This document shows, in pieces, positions 34,484 through 43,600 of a DNA stretch of 62,865 bases. Position 1 is the stretch's first letter. Every line of letters begins with the position of its first letter. The position numbers and the translations under genes were made by a program. The stretch comes from Christensenella sp. UBA5893. Lineage in GTDB: Bacteria; Bacillota; Clostridia; Christensenellales; UBA1242. The stretch is from assembly GCA_002431905.1 (NCBI GenBank), contig DJER01000033.1, positions 104,356-167,220 on the forward strand, read 5' to 3'. The notes beneath the pieces are model-generated. The model was not told the origin of the DNA and made no database searches. It saw only the letters and a program-made list of their open reading frames with translations.

Positions 34484-34719
34484 TGAAGTTTTCAATTGCA
34501 CAAATAGGGGAAAACAGACTAAAAAAGGTGCTTGTTCAAGACAAAGAACAAAACCCTGAAAGGCTTAAAGATGTGCTTAAGTCTGATATTCAAAATGTAG
34601 CAGTGTGCTATATGGACGATGTTTCAACAAGTGTAGATGTTTTGCCCAGTGATGATGGCGTAATTTTTAATGTTGTAATAAAGTGTAAAAGAGTTAAAAG
34701 TTTTGGTGTTTTGGCATAA
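34483..34719 (+). CDS. minE: Cell division topological specificity factor MinE
   Basis: A 78-residue MinE, which stimulates MinD ATPase and drives Min oscillation. NRLKKVLVQDKEQNPERLKD (about residues 11-30) is the MinD-contact helix region, and LKSDIQNVAVCYM, VDVLPSDDGVIFNVVI the C-terminal dimerisation domain, as in the pattern LKxDIxxVIxKYVxID. Start chosen at ATG 34483 (AAGGAG SD six bases before), overlapping the minD stop. It shows that this Gram-positive cell uses MinD-MinE rather than MinD-DivIVA alone. Confidence 0.88.
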   Translation: MKFSIAQIGENRLKKVLVQDKEQNPERLKDVLKSDIQNVAVCYMDDVSTSVDVLPSDDGVIFNVVIKCKRVKSFGVLA

Positions 34720-34748
34720 AATACGACATATTTCGCATATGTTTTTAT

Positions 34749-34922
34749 ATGGATAACTTTGGCAAAAATGTTGAAATTGTAAAAATGCAAAAGGTTGAAA
34801 ACTTAACCTTAAAGCACAAAATAAACAGCATAATTTTTTTTGATGCGGTGTTTTATATGAGCCTTTTTACACTTTCCATTTTTTGCTTTTATGAAATTTT
34901 TAGTAAAATATGGGTGGTGTAA
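34749..34922 (+). CDS. 57-aa membrane protein in the position of SpoIVFA
   Basis: A 57-residue protein with one hydrophobic segment (IIFFDAVFYMSLFTLSIFCF, about residues 28-47) and a charged N-terminus with several lysines. It is too short for a normal gene call but lies between minE and the spoIVFB-like gene, and its stop overlaps the spoIVFB ATG (TAATG). In Bacillus this place holds spoIVFA, a larger membrane protein that holds SpoIVFB inactive. No sequence likeness can be claimed; the single helix and the tight coupling make a reduced partner plausible. No SD is seen. Confidence 0.5.
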   Translation: MDNFGKNVEIVKMQKVENLTLKHKINSIIFFDAVFYMSLFTLSIFCFYEIFSKIWVV

Positions 34923-35770
34923 TGAAAAAGTTTAAGTTACATCCACTTTTTGTTTTATACCTAATATTTTTGTTGGTTTTGGGGAATTATGAGAGTTTGT
35001 TCGTGTATATGCTTGTTGTGACATTGCATGAACTTGCACATAGTTTTGTGGCACAAAAACTAGGTTACAAACTTGACAAAATGGTGCTTATGCCATATGG
35101 TGTTTGCCTAAATTACAAAGTGAATAATTTTTGCGATAATGACGAAATTTTGATAGCAATTGCGGGCCCACTATCTAATACCGTTCTTGCAATTTGCACT
35201 ATTGCAAGTTGGTGGCTTTTCCCAAGCATAATGCCGGCAACTTACTTATTTTGTCTTTCAAATGTTGTGATGTTTTTATATAATTTATTACCATGCTATC
35301 CGCTTGATGGCGGACGAATTTTGAGTGCAATTCTTTCCAAAAAATACGATAAAAAATGGTCGATAAAATTATGTTTATTTTTTAATATTTGTTTTTCTTT
35401 TATGTTGATTTTAACCTTTATAATTGGGTTGTTTTTTAGGGTAATAAACACAAATTTATTGATTATTTCAATATTTTTAATTGTTGGAATAATTGAACCA
35501 AATAGATATTCTTCATACAATTTTTTATCATACAAAATAATCGATGAATGCTGTATAAATAAAGAGAAGGCGGTTAAATTTACATTGATAAATTCAAACA
35601 TAAAAATATATAAATTAATTGCAAAATTAAACAAAAATAAATTCAATATTTTTTATGTTATGATGCCAAATGGCAAAATAAAAACAATGAGTGAAATTAT
35701 GCTAAAAAAATTTGCAATAAGATATAATGCAAGCATAAGTTTGAGTCAAATTCCAGAAATGTATTTATAA
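34922..35770 (+). CDS. spoIVFB: SpoIVFB-like intramembrane metalloprotease (M50)
   Basis: A 282-residue site-2-type protease. Active-site motif HELAHSF (HExxH) lies near residue 39, inside the second membrane helix, and the third ligand region NLLPCYPLDGGRILSAIL is at about residues 122-139; several further helices follow, and the last 80 residues form a CBS-like or SpoIVFB-type cytoplasmic tail. SpoIVFB cleaves pro-sigma-K in the mother cell. The min locus upstream matches the Bacillus arrangement, which supports the sporulation role over a general M50 protease. Start 34922 overlaps the previous stop. Confidence 0.82.
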   Translation: MKKFKLHPLFVLYLIFLLVLGNYESLFVYMLVVTLHELAHSFVAQKLGYKLDKMVLMPYGVCLNYKVNNFCDNDEILIAIAGPLSNTVLAICTIASWWLFPSIMPATYLFCLSNVVMFLYNLLPCYPLDGGRILSAILSKKYDKKWSIKLCLFFNICFSFMLILTFIIGLFFRVINTNLLIISIFLIVGIIEPNRYSSYNFLSYKIIDECCINKEKAVKFTLINSNIKIYKLIAKLNKNKFNIFYVMMPNGKIKTMSEIMLKKFAIRYNASISLSQIPEMYL

Positions 35771-35794
35771 AAAATTATTGCACAAAATAATTTT

Positions 35795-36301
35795 ATGAAA
35801 CAAACATTAAAATATATTTATGAAAGGCTTTTTGAAGACCTAAAATATGCAGAAACAAAACATAGCATAACAATGACAATTGCATCAGCAGTTATTGCCT
35901 TTGCAAGTACATTTTTTAGCAATAATTATGTTCTAAACATTCTGTCAAGTGCCTGTATTATGCTTGCACTGATTTCAATAATCTATAGTTTTATCGCTTT
36001 GCTTTCAAGAAATGTTCACGTTTCCAACAAAGAAAAAGCTGTAGCAAAAAATAACTTAATGCTGTACAAAACTATAAAAGAATATAGCGACATAAGTTAT
36101 TGTAAAAAGTTAAGAACAAGTTACCAGTTGCCAAAAGATTACAAAATTGATGAAATGGATTTAGACCTTGCTCGCCAAGTAATAACAACTGCAAAACTTG
36201 TAAACCTTAAATTTTCATATTTCAACTTTTCACTTGTTTTTTTGTTTTTGAGTATACTTTGTGGAATTGTTGTTGTTTGTATAAGGGGAAACATAATATG
36301 A
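35795..36301 (+). CDS. Pycsar-effector-like two-plus-one TM protein (DUF5706-like)
   Basis: A 168-residue membrane protein. The N-terminal helix ends in AETKHSITMTIASAVIAFAS, the pattern (AD/ETKxxxLLxxxxxxL) that begins TM1 of the DUF5706/Pycsar-TM family; TM2 is about residues 47-67 and TM3 about 145-165. The linker with DLARQVITTAKLVNLKFSYF just before TM3 is also typical. Such proteins are cyclic-nucleotide-gated membrane-disrupting effectors of Pycsar anti-phage systems. No uridylate or cytidylate cyclase gene is next to it. It overlaps the next gene as ATGA. Assignment by pattern only. Confidence 0.55.
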   Translation: MKQTLKYIYERLFEDLKYAETKHSITMTIASAVIAFASTFFSNNYVLNILSSACIMLALISIIYSFIALLSRNVHVSNKEKAVAKNNLMLYKTIKEYSDISYCKKLRTSYQLPKDYKIDEMDLDLARQVITTAKLVNLKFSYFNFSLVFLFLSILCGIVVVCIRGNII

Positions 36302-36651
36302 CAGAAGACTTAAGATTTTGGCTTGAACAAATTGTAGAAGATGACCCAATACCGTATGAAGTAAAACATATAATATTTAGTTACATTTTTGATGGTGCAA
36401 TAACCTTGTGTATGGGTGGAACAGAACAAAAGCCAACCATAAATAATATGTTTGACTATTTCCCACTTGAAGCACAATTTTTTGATTGTAAAAAACTCAA
36501 AAAGATTAAGGACGAAGCATATTTTTGCCGTTTGCTAAAATTTTCACTAAATGAGTGCTTTTGTAGTGAATATTTGAAAAATCAGTTCAAAAGCAAAAAA
36601 ATATATATCTATAATGGCACAAATATGCCAAAATATCTATTTTGTTTGTAA
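36298..36651 (+). CDS. Unknown soluble protein coupled to the DUF5706-like gene
   Basis: A 117-residue protein whose ATG is inside the stop of the preceding gene (ATGA). It has cysteines scattered through a mixed alpha/beta sequence (LEQIVEDDPIPYEVKHIIFS, CMGGTEQKPTINNMFDYFPL, FCRLLKFSLNECFCS) and ends in YNGTNMPKYLFCL. I do not recognise a family, and no catalytic motif stands out. Tight coupling to the membrane protein suggests a partner or regulator. Confidence 0.6.
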   Translation: MTEDLRFWLEQIVEDDPIPYEVKHIIFSYIFDGAITLCMGGTEQKPTINNMFDYFPLEAQFFDCKKLKKIKDEAYFCRLLKFSLNECFCSEYLKNQFKSKKIYIYNGTNMPKYLFCL

Positions 36652-36658
36652 AAACCTT

Positions 36659-36686
36659 TTGATTTTTCCTTTTGTTTTGATAAAAT
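36659..36686 (+). promoter_or_regulatory. Sigma-A-type promoter of the 710-aa gene
   Basis: -35 TTGATT (36659-36664), 16-base spacer, -10 TAAAAT (36681-36686), then the SD AGAGAG before ATG 36705. Confidence 0.55.
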
Positions 36687-36704
36687 ATATCAAAGAGAGT
36701 AAAA

Positions 36705-38837
36705 ATGGAAGTTTTAAGAAGTTATACACAATTAGTAAATCAAACAAAAAAAGTATTAGATTATGACATAAGCGAAACCCCAGTTTTGGACAAAATGTGT
36801 CAAGAAGATTTGGAAGATATTGCATCAAGAAGCAAAATGTGTGAAGACATAAAAGAAGTGTCACACCTAAGCGAACTGGTTTTCCAATTAAACAATTTTA
36901 GTTTTGCACTTGTAAATTACACAACAATCTTTTTGGCAATGGAAAAATATGATGAAGTAAAAGAGTTTATTTCCAAAATGTATGCCTCCCATGTTGACAC
37001 ACAAAACTATGTCAGCAAATTGAAAGAGTACAATGTGGAAGAAAGATTGTTTGACAGGTTTATTGAAACTGTTATGCTTGGCAAAATAGAAAGCAAACTA
37101 TATTTGCCACTTGTTCTAAAATCAATTTTTGATAACAAATCAAAATTATATGTTTGGCACGATATTGCAATGGAATATATGCAAACATATATGAGAGAAA
37201 ATAATGACTTGCAAGACATATTCTCACAAAATGAAACTTTGGAACTTGAATACTTGTCTTTGCTTCTTGAATTTAACACACAAAAGGCAATAAGCATTTT
37301 GTTTAATGACCTTGCAAGAGAAAAAATCAGTGAAGAGCATGCTGAACAGTTTTTGAAAGCGTACATAAATGACACATTGGCATACTTTGACAAAAACTTG
37401 CCAACTGATGACGAAAAGCGTTTTCACTATATCAAGGTTTTGTCGGCAATAAAAAATAACTCAAACATCGAAACAAGACTTGAAACAATTTACGAAACTG
37501 AAAAGAATGAAGAGATAAAGTCATTTTTGGCACAACGCCTTGGAATAACTGAAACATTGAATTTTGGCACATATAAGCATTTCAAAATTCTTGCACAAAA
37601 AAAGGTGACAGACATTCAAGAACGTTCACTTGGTGTTGCATTTGAAAATATGCCACTTGAATTTATTGATGAAACTTTTGCAAACAATCAGGAAAAAACA
37701 TATCTCATAAACATATTCAAAGAAGAAAATAACTTGCTTAATTTGGTTAGTTTAAATTCACTTTATCAAATTTTCAAAAAAGATAGCCTAAATAGTTTTG
37801 CTGAAAAGCTATTTGACAAACTGTCAAATAAAGACGATATAAATTCTGCAAAATGGTGTGTAAGAATGTTCTCGCTATTTTGTGAAGATATGTTTGAACG
37901 CAAAGTTTATGAATTTTTGTACACACTCTATAGACTAAACAGAAAAAAAGAAGCAGTATATCTCACAAAATGCTTAATATATAGCAAAAAACCAAAGTTC
38001 TTGGAAATGATTACAAGATTACAAACATTTGACTTGTTTATGGCTCATTACAATGATTTTGTAAAGGTCTATGCTCAAGTAATGAATAAATCTTGTGAAG
38101 AGATAAAAGACCTATCTTTGCCATATAACATAAGTGAAGAAAGAGTGCAGGAAGAAAAATCAAGGCTATACCAAAACTTTATTAGTGGGCGAAAGTACTC
38201 AAAACAAATATTCAAGTCACTATTTATTGACCATCCAGTATTTAATGAATTTGCACAAAGGTTGGTTTTTGGCGAGTATAAACAAAACAAACTATATTCA
38301 GTTTTCTTGGTAAATGGCAAAGAAACTGAGTATATATACGGCAACAACTTAGGTAATGCAGGTAATGACGTGTATATCTCAATTGTCCATTCGCTTGATC
38401 TTGATGATAGATTTGAAAAAGTTGATTTAAGACTAAGTAATCCACTTTTTGAACAATTCAGCATAAGCAAATTTGATGTAAAAAACTTTAATAGGGCAAA
38501 CTTATCCGTTTCAAATTTCTATGGAACAATTGTTGAAGGTGAAAAATTTGTTAATAACCTAAAAGCAAAGGGATTTTATCCAAATCTTAATGATTGCGAA
38601 GTGTTGTTTGATAGTTTTATAGGCAAAAATGAAATTCTTAATCTTTTGGTAGAAATTGAACTTCAAAAACCAGTATCTGTCATCTCTCCAACAATGGTTC
38701 TTGGCAATATTCGTTTTTATAGGCTAAACGACGTTATGATGGATAAACAAAAGTACATAACAAACAAATCTCAAAGCTTAAGCTTGGCAGGAATAAACGA
38801 TAGATATTTTGATTACGTTATGAGTGCAATAAGATAA
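36705..38837 (+). CDS. 710-residue protein of unknown function, helical-repeat body
   Basis: A large soluble protein with no signal peptide or membrane segment. Residues 1-500 are almost all helical, in paired helices like those of TPR or HEAT arrays (AKWCVRMFSLFCEDMFERKV, FLYTLYRLNRKKEAVYLTKC). Residues 500-710 are mixed alpha/beta (YSVFLVNGKETEYIYG, DVYISIVHSLDLDDRFEKVD) and hold several F/Y-rich strands. I recognise neither part. It stands alone between the DUF5706-like pair and plsX, has its own promoter and terminator and shows the same codon style as its neighbours, so it is probably a stable genome member rather than a recent import. Confidence 0.7.
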   Translation: MEVLRSYTQLVNQTKKVLDYDISETPVLDKMCQEDLEDIASRSKMCEDIKEVSHLSELVFQLNNFSFALVNYTTIFLAMEKYDEVKEFISKMYASHVDTQNYVSKLKEYNVEERLFDRFIETVMLGKIESKLYLPLVLKSIFDNKSKLYVWHDIAMEYMQTYMRENNDLQDIFSQNETLELEYLSLLLEFNTQKAISILFNDLAREKISEEHAEQFLKAYINDTLAYFDKNLPTDDEKRFHYIKVLSAIKNNSNIETRLETIYETEKNEEIKSFLAQRLGITETLNFGTYKHFKILAQKKVTDIQERSLGVAFENMPLEFIDETFANNQEKTYLINIFKEENNLLNLVSLNSLYQIFKKDSLNSFAEKLFDKLSNKDDINSAKWCVRMFSLFCEDMFERKVYEFLYTLYRLNRKKEAVYLTKCLIYSKKPKFLEMITRLQTFDLFMAHYNDFVKVYAQVMNKSCEEIKDLSLPYNISEERVQEEKSRLYQNFISGRKYSKQIFKSLFIDHPVFNEFAQRLVFGEYKQNKLYSVFLVNGKETEYIYGNNLGNAGNDVYISIVHSLDLDDRFEKVDLRLSNPLFEQFSISKFDVKNFNRANLSVSNFYGTIVEGEKFVNNLKAKGFYPNLNDCEVLFDSFIGKNEILNLLVEIELQKPVSVISPTMVLGNIRFYRLNDVMMDKQKYITNKSQSLSLAGINDRYFDYVMSAIR

Positions 38838-38858
38838 ATTGACCAAAATTTTTATAAT

Positions 38859-38892
38859 AAAAATGCATAGTAGAAAATACTATGTATTTTTT
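38859..38892 (+). terminator. Terminator after the 710-aa gene
   Basis: Stem ATGCATAGTA/TACTATGTAT (one wobble pair), loop GAAAA, followed by a T-run. Confidence 0.85.
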
Positions 38893-38937
38893 ATTAACAT
38901 ACACTTGATTTTTTTATAAAAATTTGCAATAATATTC

Positions 38938-38965
38938 TTGCTATGTTGTAGCAATTTTTTTGCTA
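38938..38965 (+). promoter_or_regulatory. Possible attenuator in the plsX leader
   Basis: TTGCTA (38938-38943) can pair with TAGCAA (38949-38954), which is followed by seven T residues, making a small terminator. A second TTGCTA (38960-38965) can pair with the same TAGCAA, an alternative fold that would remove the terminator. Confidence 0.4.
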
Positions 38966-38983
38966 TGTAGTTTGAGGGATAAA

Positions 38984-40021
38984 ATGAAAATTGTAATTGA
39001 CGCTTTTGGTGGAGATAATGCTCCAAATTGTAATATTGACGGGGCTTTGCTCGCACTTGAAAAATTTAAAGATATAACAATTGTATTGGTTGGCGATGTT
39101 GACAAAATGAATCCAATTCTTGCAACAAAAAAATATGACAAAACAAGATTGGAACTTGTTGATGCAAAGGATATAATCACAAATGACGATGTCCCAACTG
39201 TTGCAATAAGAACAAAAAAAGAATCATCACTTGTAAAAGCACTAGACTATCTAAAAACAAATGAAGACTACCTTGGTCTTGTAAGTGCCGGTTCAACAGG
39301 TGCAGTGCTTACTGGTGGCTTTTTGAAAATCGGTAGAATGAAAGGTGTTTCACGTCCAGCACTTGCACCACTTTTACCAACAAAAACAGGTGGACAGGTT
39401 GTACTTATTGACTGTGGAGCAAATGTTGATTGCAAACCAATTAACTTATGCCATTTTGCACTTATGGGTTCGGAATATTTTAAGGCAATGTTTGGTGTCC
39501 AAAACCCAAGAGTTGCACTCCTTAGCAACGGAGTTGAAGACAAAAAGGGTAACGAACTTGTAAAAGAAACTTTCCCAATGTTAAAACAACTTCCAATAAA
39601 CTTTGTTGGTAATATGGAAGCAAGAGATGCCTTGACTGGCGATTATGATGTTATTGTTACTGATGGATTTGCTGGAAATGTGCTTTTAAAAAGCGTAGAA
39701 GGAACTGCCAAGTTTACAACAGGTATGATAAAAGAAGCAATGATGTCAAGTTTTTGGGGCAAAATTGGTGGACTTCTTGCCAAAAACTCGCTCAAAAAAG
39801 TAAAAAGCAAGCTAGACTATAACAAATATGGCGGTTCAAATTTTGTTGGATGCAAAAAAACAATAATAAAATCTCATGGTTCAAGTATTGGTGTAACAAT
39901 ATGTGCCGCAGTTGAACAAATTGTCAAACTTGAACAAAATAAGGTTAATGAAAGAATAGAAAAGGCAATAGAAAATATACCTGAATTTAATGAAGAAAAA
40001 GTTGAGGCAAAGAATGATTAG
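38984..40021 (+). CDS. plsX: Phosphate acyltransferase PlsX
   Basis: A 345-residue PlsX, which turns acyl-ACP into acyl-phosphate for phospholipid synthesis. N-terminal MKIVIDAFGGDNAPN is the family signature (MxIAIDAMGGDxAP). SAGSTGAVLTGGFLKIGRM, RPALAPLLPTKTGGQVVLID, GANVDCKPINL and VTDGFAGNVLLKSVEG follow. Start chosen at 38984 for the GAGGG SD; an upstream ATG at 38960 adds an unconserved leader. It overlaps rnc by eight bases. The normal acpP gene is not between plsX and rnc. Confidence 0.95.
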   Translation: MKIVIDAFGGDNAPNCNIDGALLALEKFKDITIVLVGDVDKMNPILATKKYDKTRLELVDAKDIITNDDVPTVAIRTKKESSLVKALDYLKTNEDYLGLVSAGSTGAVLTGGFLKIGRMKGVSRPALAPLLPTKTGGQVVLIDCGANVDCKPINLCHFALMGSEYFKAMFGVQNPRVALLSNGVEDKKGNELVKETFPMLKQLPINFVGNMEARDALTGDYDVIVTDGFAGNVLLKSVEGTAKFTTGMIKEAMMSSFWGKIGGLLAKNSLKKVKSKLDYNKYGGSNFVGCKKTIIKSHGSSIGVTICAAVEQIVKLEQNKVNERIEKAIENIPEFNEEKVEAKND

Positions 40022-40640
40022 TATTGGTGGTTACACTTTTCGTGATGAACAAAACATCACAAAAGCACTAACACACAGTTCTTATAGTGCTGACAACTAT
40101 GAACGCTTGGAGTATTTGGGCGATAGCATACTAGACTTTTTGGTTGGAAAACATTTTTTTGTTGATAAAACACTAAATGAAGGTATGCTAACCAAACTTC
40201 GTGCACATTATGTCAGTGAAGAGAATTTGAGCAAGGTTTTTGACAAACTTAATGTAGAAAACTATGTCAAACTTGGCAAGAGTTGCAAAGTGCTTACAAA
40301 ATCAATAAAATGTGATATGTTTGAAGCAATTACTGCAAGTGTATATTTGGATTCAAACATAGATAGATGTGAGCAATTTATTGAAGAAAATATTTATATT
40401 CAAAAGGTAGAAGATATTGAAATTATTGACAATAAATCTCTTCTTCAAGAAATTGCTCAAAAGCATGGACAAAAAGTTGAATATGTTTTGCTTGAAAAAT
40501 TAGGGCAATCACACAATCCAACATTTGTTGTTGAAGCAAAGCTTGGGGGACTTACTGCAAGGGCAGAAAGCTCAAGTAAACAAGATGCCGAACAAAAGTC
40601 GGCAAAAATTATACTAGACCAACTAGGAGAAAATCAATGA
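40014..40640 (+). CDS. rnc: Ribonuclease III
   Basis: A 208-residue RNase III that cuts double-stranded RNA in rRNA and mRNA processing. The catalytic signature is YERLEYLGDSILDFLVG (about residues 29-45), with DMFEAITASVYLDS as the second acidic motif. The C-terminal dsRNA-binding domain spans about 145-208 (SLLQEIAQKHGQKVEY, then a KQDAEQKSAKIIL helix). Start at 40014 overlaps the plsX end; the longer frame from 39990 has no basis. The stop overlaps the smc start (ATGA). Confidence 0.95.
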   Translation: MISIGGYTFRDEQNITKALTHSSYSADNYERLEYLGDSILDFLVGKHFFVDKTLNEGMLTKLRAHYVSEENLSKVFDKLNVENYVKLGKSCKVLTKSIKCDMFEAITASVYLDSNIDRCEQFIEENIYIQKVEDIEIIDNKSLLQEIAQKHGQKVEYVLLEKLGQSHNPTFVVEAKLGGLTARAESSSKQDAEQKSAKIILDQLGENQ

Positions 40641-43600
40641 ATTTTAAGGAAATAGAACTATCGGGGTTCAAGTCGTTTGCAGACAAAACAGATATTAAGT
40701 TTGATTCTGGTATCACTGCAATTGTTGGGCCAAATGGTTGCGGAAAAAGTAATGTTAGTGATGCCATTCGTTGGGTGCTTGGTGAACAAAGTAGCAAACT
40801 GCTTCGTGGTTCAAGTATGCAAGATGTCATTTTTAATGGAACTGAAAAGCGTAAAAGTTTGTCATATTGTGAAGTTACATTAATTTTTGATAACTCTGAC
40901 AGATATTTTAACTATGATAATGATGAAATCGCCATAACAAGAAAACTTTATAGAAGTGGCGAAAGTGCATATCTTATCAATCGTACACCAGTAAGACTTA
41001 AAGATATTTACAACCTTTTGTATGATAGTGGAATTGGTCGTGATGGCTATTCTATTATTGGACAAGGTAAGGTTGAAGAAATTATTTCTTCAAAACCAGA
41101 AAACAGAAGAACAATTTTTGAAGATGCTGCTGGCATTGCCAAGTTTAAGTCAAGAAAAGTTGATGCTGAAAGAAAGTTGGAGAGAACAAGAGATAATCTA
41201 ACTCGTGCAAATGATATTATAAGCGAACTTGAAAGACAAATGGGACCACTTAAAAAACAAGCCGAAAATGCAAAAAAATGGTTGGAACTACGCAATCGTT
41301 TGCAGGACTTGGAAGTAAATGCTTATGTTTATAGGTATAACAATGCAAATAGTGTAAAAGCCCAAATTAACACAAAATTGCAAGCAATTGGCGAAGAAAT
41401 CAATAACAGACAAAGTGAACTTGACAAAACAACAAATGATTATGACGACTCTATGAAGCAGGTAAGCAGTATTGATGAAGATATTGCTTTAACTCACGAC
41501 AGCATTCTTAATTTGTCAGTTGAACTTGAAAAACAATCAGGTGAAGCAAACGTAATTCGTGAAAGAATTGCAAATATGAATGACACAAAATCAAAGATTA
41601 CAGTAGATTTGTTAAATGCCAAAAACACAGTCGAAAAAGATAATGCAGAACTTGGCTTCAAAAAACAAAAATATGATGAAGTTGTGTCAAAATTGCATAC
41701 ATTAAACCTTTCATATGATGAAGTTAGTAATGATTATTTAAAAATTGTTGATGAACTAAGTTTGCATGAAGACCAAACGCAAGATAGCCAACAAAAAATG
41801 TTTGATGCACTAGATAAATTGACTGATATAAAAGCAAATTTCAGTAAATATCAAGCAGAAAGAGATATGCTTCGCACAAATCTTGCTGAAATGGAACAAA
41901 AATTAGGCAATCTTAACAAAACAGTGCAAGAAAAACAAACATCAAAAGACGAACTTGAAACTTTGGTTAAAAAACTAAAACAAGACAAACAAAGTGCCGA
42001 AACAGCACTTGCAAATGCAAAACTAAAACAAGATAGTTTGACAAATGAAATAAAAGAGGCACAAGAAGATAGATATCGTACAAACTCAAAAATCCAAGTC
42101 TATGAAAATAGAAAAAATATGCTTGAAGAAATGCAAAAAGAGTATGATGGTTATCAATATGCAGTAAAAAAATTGCTTAAAGAAAGCGAAAGGAATGCCA
42201 ATGTAAAATCAAAAATGGTTGGCGTTTTAGCATCTTTAATCAATGTGCCAGAAAAATATGAAACTGCAATAGAAATTGCACTTGGTAATGCTGTTCAAAA
42301 TATTGTTACTTTTGATGAGCAAAATGCAAAAGAACTTATCAATTATCTAAAGGTAAACGATTTTGGTCGTGCAACTTTCTTACCAATAAACAAAATTAGA
42401 CCAAGGGGAATTGCCTCTGAAGACGCAAAAGCACTAACTTTTGCCGGTTGTTTTGGTCTTGCAAGTGATTTAATATCTTATCCAAGTAACATAAAAGATG
42501 TTATATCAAACTTGCTTGGTGCAACGATTGTTGTAGATAATCTTGACACAGCAATTGCAATTTCAAACAAAACAAAATTAAGTTACAAAATTGTCACTCT
42601 TGATGGCGATGTGATAAACCCACAAGGCTCAATGACAGGTGGTTCAAAAAAGAAAGATGCCGCAAACTTAATTAGTCGTGACAGAGAAATTCAAACCTTG
42701 TCAAAGGAACTTGAAAATCTAAAAAATAACTTGACTTCGCTTACAACCAAAATCACAAATCTTCAAAAAGAATATGATGCAACAAAGTTCGCTATCAATC
42801 AACTTTTTGATGATAGAAATACTGCTGATATTAACTATGCAAAGGAAAATGAGCGTTTGACATCTTTTGTAAACTCATTAAATGAAGCAAAAGCTGAACA
42901 AGAAACAATGAATAATCAATACAATAGCACAAAAATTCGTATTGATAACATAACAAAAGAACTTGAGAGTATTGATGAACTTGAAAACACTGCAATGCAA
43001 AATAAAACAAGTGCAAACAAGTTTATTGCAGAACGTCAAGAAAAATTTGCAAAATTGAAGGAACAAAGAGATAACATAAATGACACTCTAACAAAGATTA
43101 AGGTTGAAATCGCATCACTTGAAGCTCAAAAATCATCTTTTGAAGCAGATTTTGAAAGACTTAATGAAGAAATAAATGTAAATACCCTAAAAGCCAATTC
43201 TTTTGAAACCGATGTTGAAAAAATTGACAAAACAATAAAAGAAGCCGAAGGAATAATAAGACAACAAATAGAAACAGAAGCAAACCAAGAAGCAAAAGCA
43301 AAACTTGCAAGCTTAAGAAAGAGTTTGGCAGAGTATGAACAAGAAAAACAAACCTTGCAAGATAAAATCAAAAAACTTAATGACGCAAAAATGCAAATTA
43401 TGGATGCTCTTACAAAGTTGAATGATAGAAAGAATGCAAGTGAAAACCAACTTGAAAAAGTTGACACCGAAATTGAACAAATGCAAGAACGTATATATGA
43501 AGAATATTCTCTTACATATGCAACTTGCCAAGAATTTGTTAGGGCAGATTTCAATATTGATGAAGCAATGCCAGAAATTAGCGATATTAAGAAAGAAATA

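Noticed and set aside
34725..34748. Sporulation sigma-factor promoter before the 57-aa gene
   Set aside because: CATATG-like bases are present but do not match sigma-E, sigma-G or sigma-A patterns with acceptable spacing.
35776..35794. Leaderless start for the DUF5706-like gene
   Set aside because: CAAAAT lies at a suitable distance from the ATG, but no -35 or TGN extension supports it.
43126..43554. 142-codon minus-strand frame inside smc
   Set aside because: Antisense shadow of the SMC coiled coil, whose repeated codons remove stops on the other strand; no start signals.
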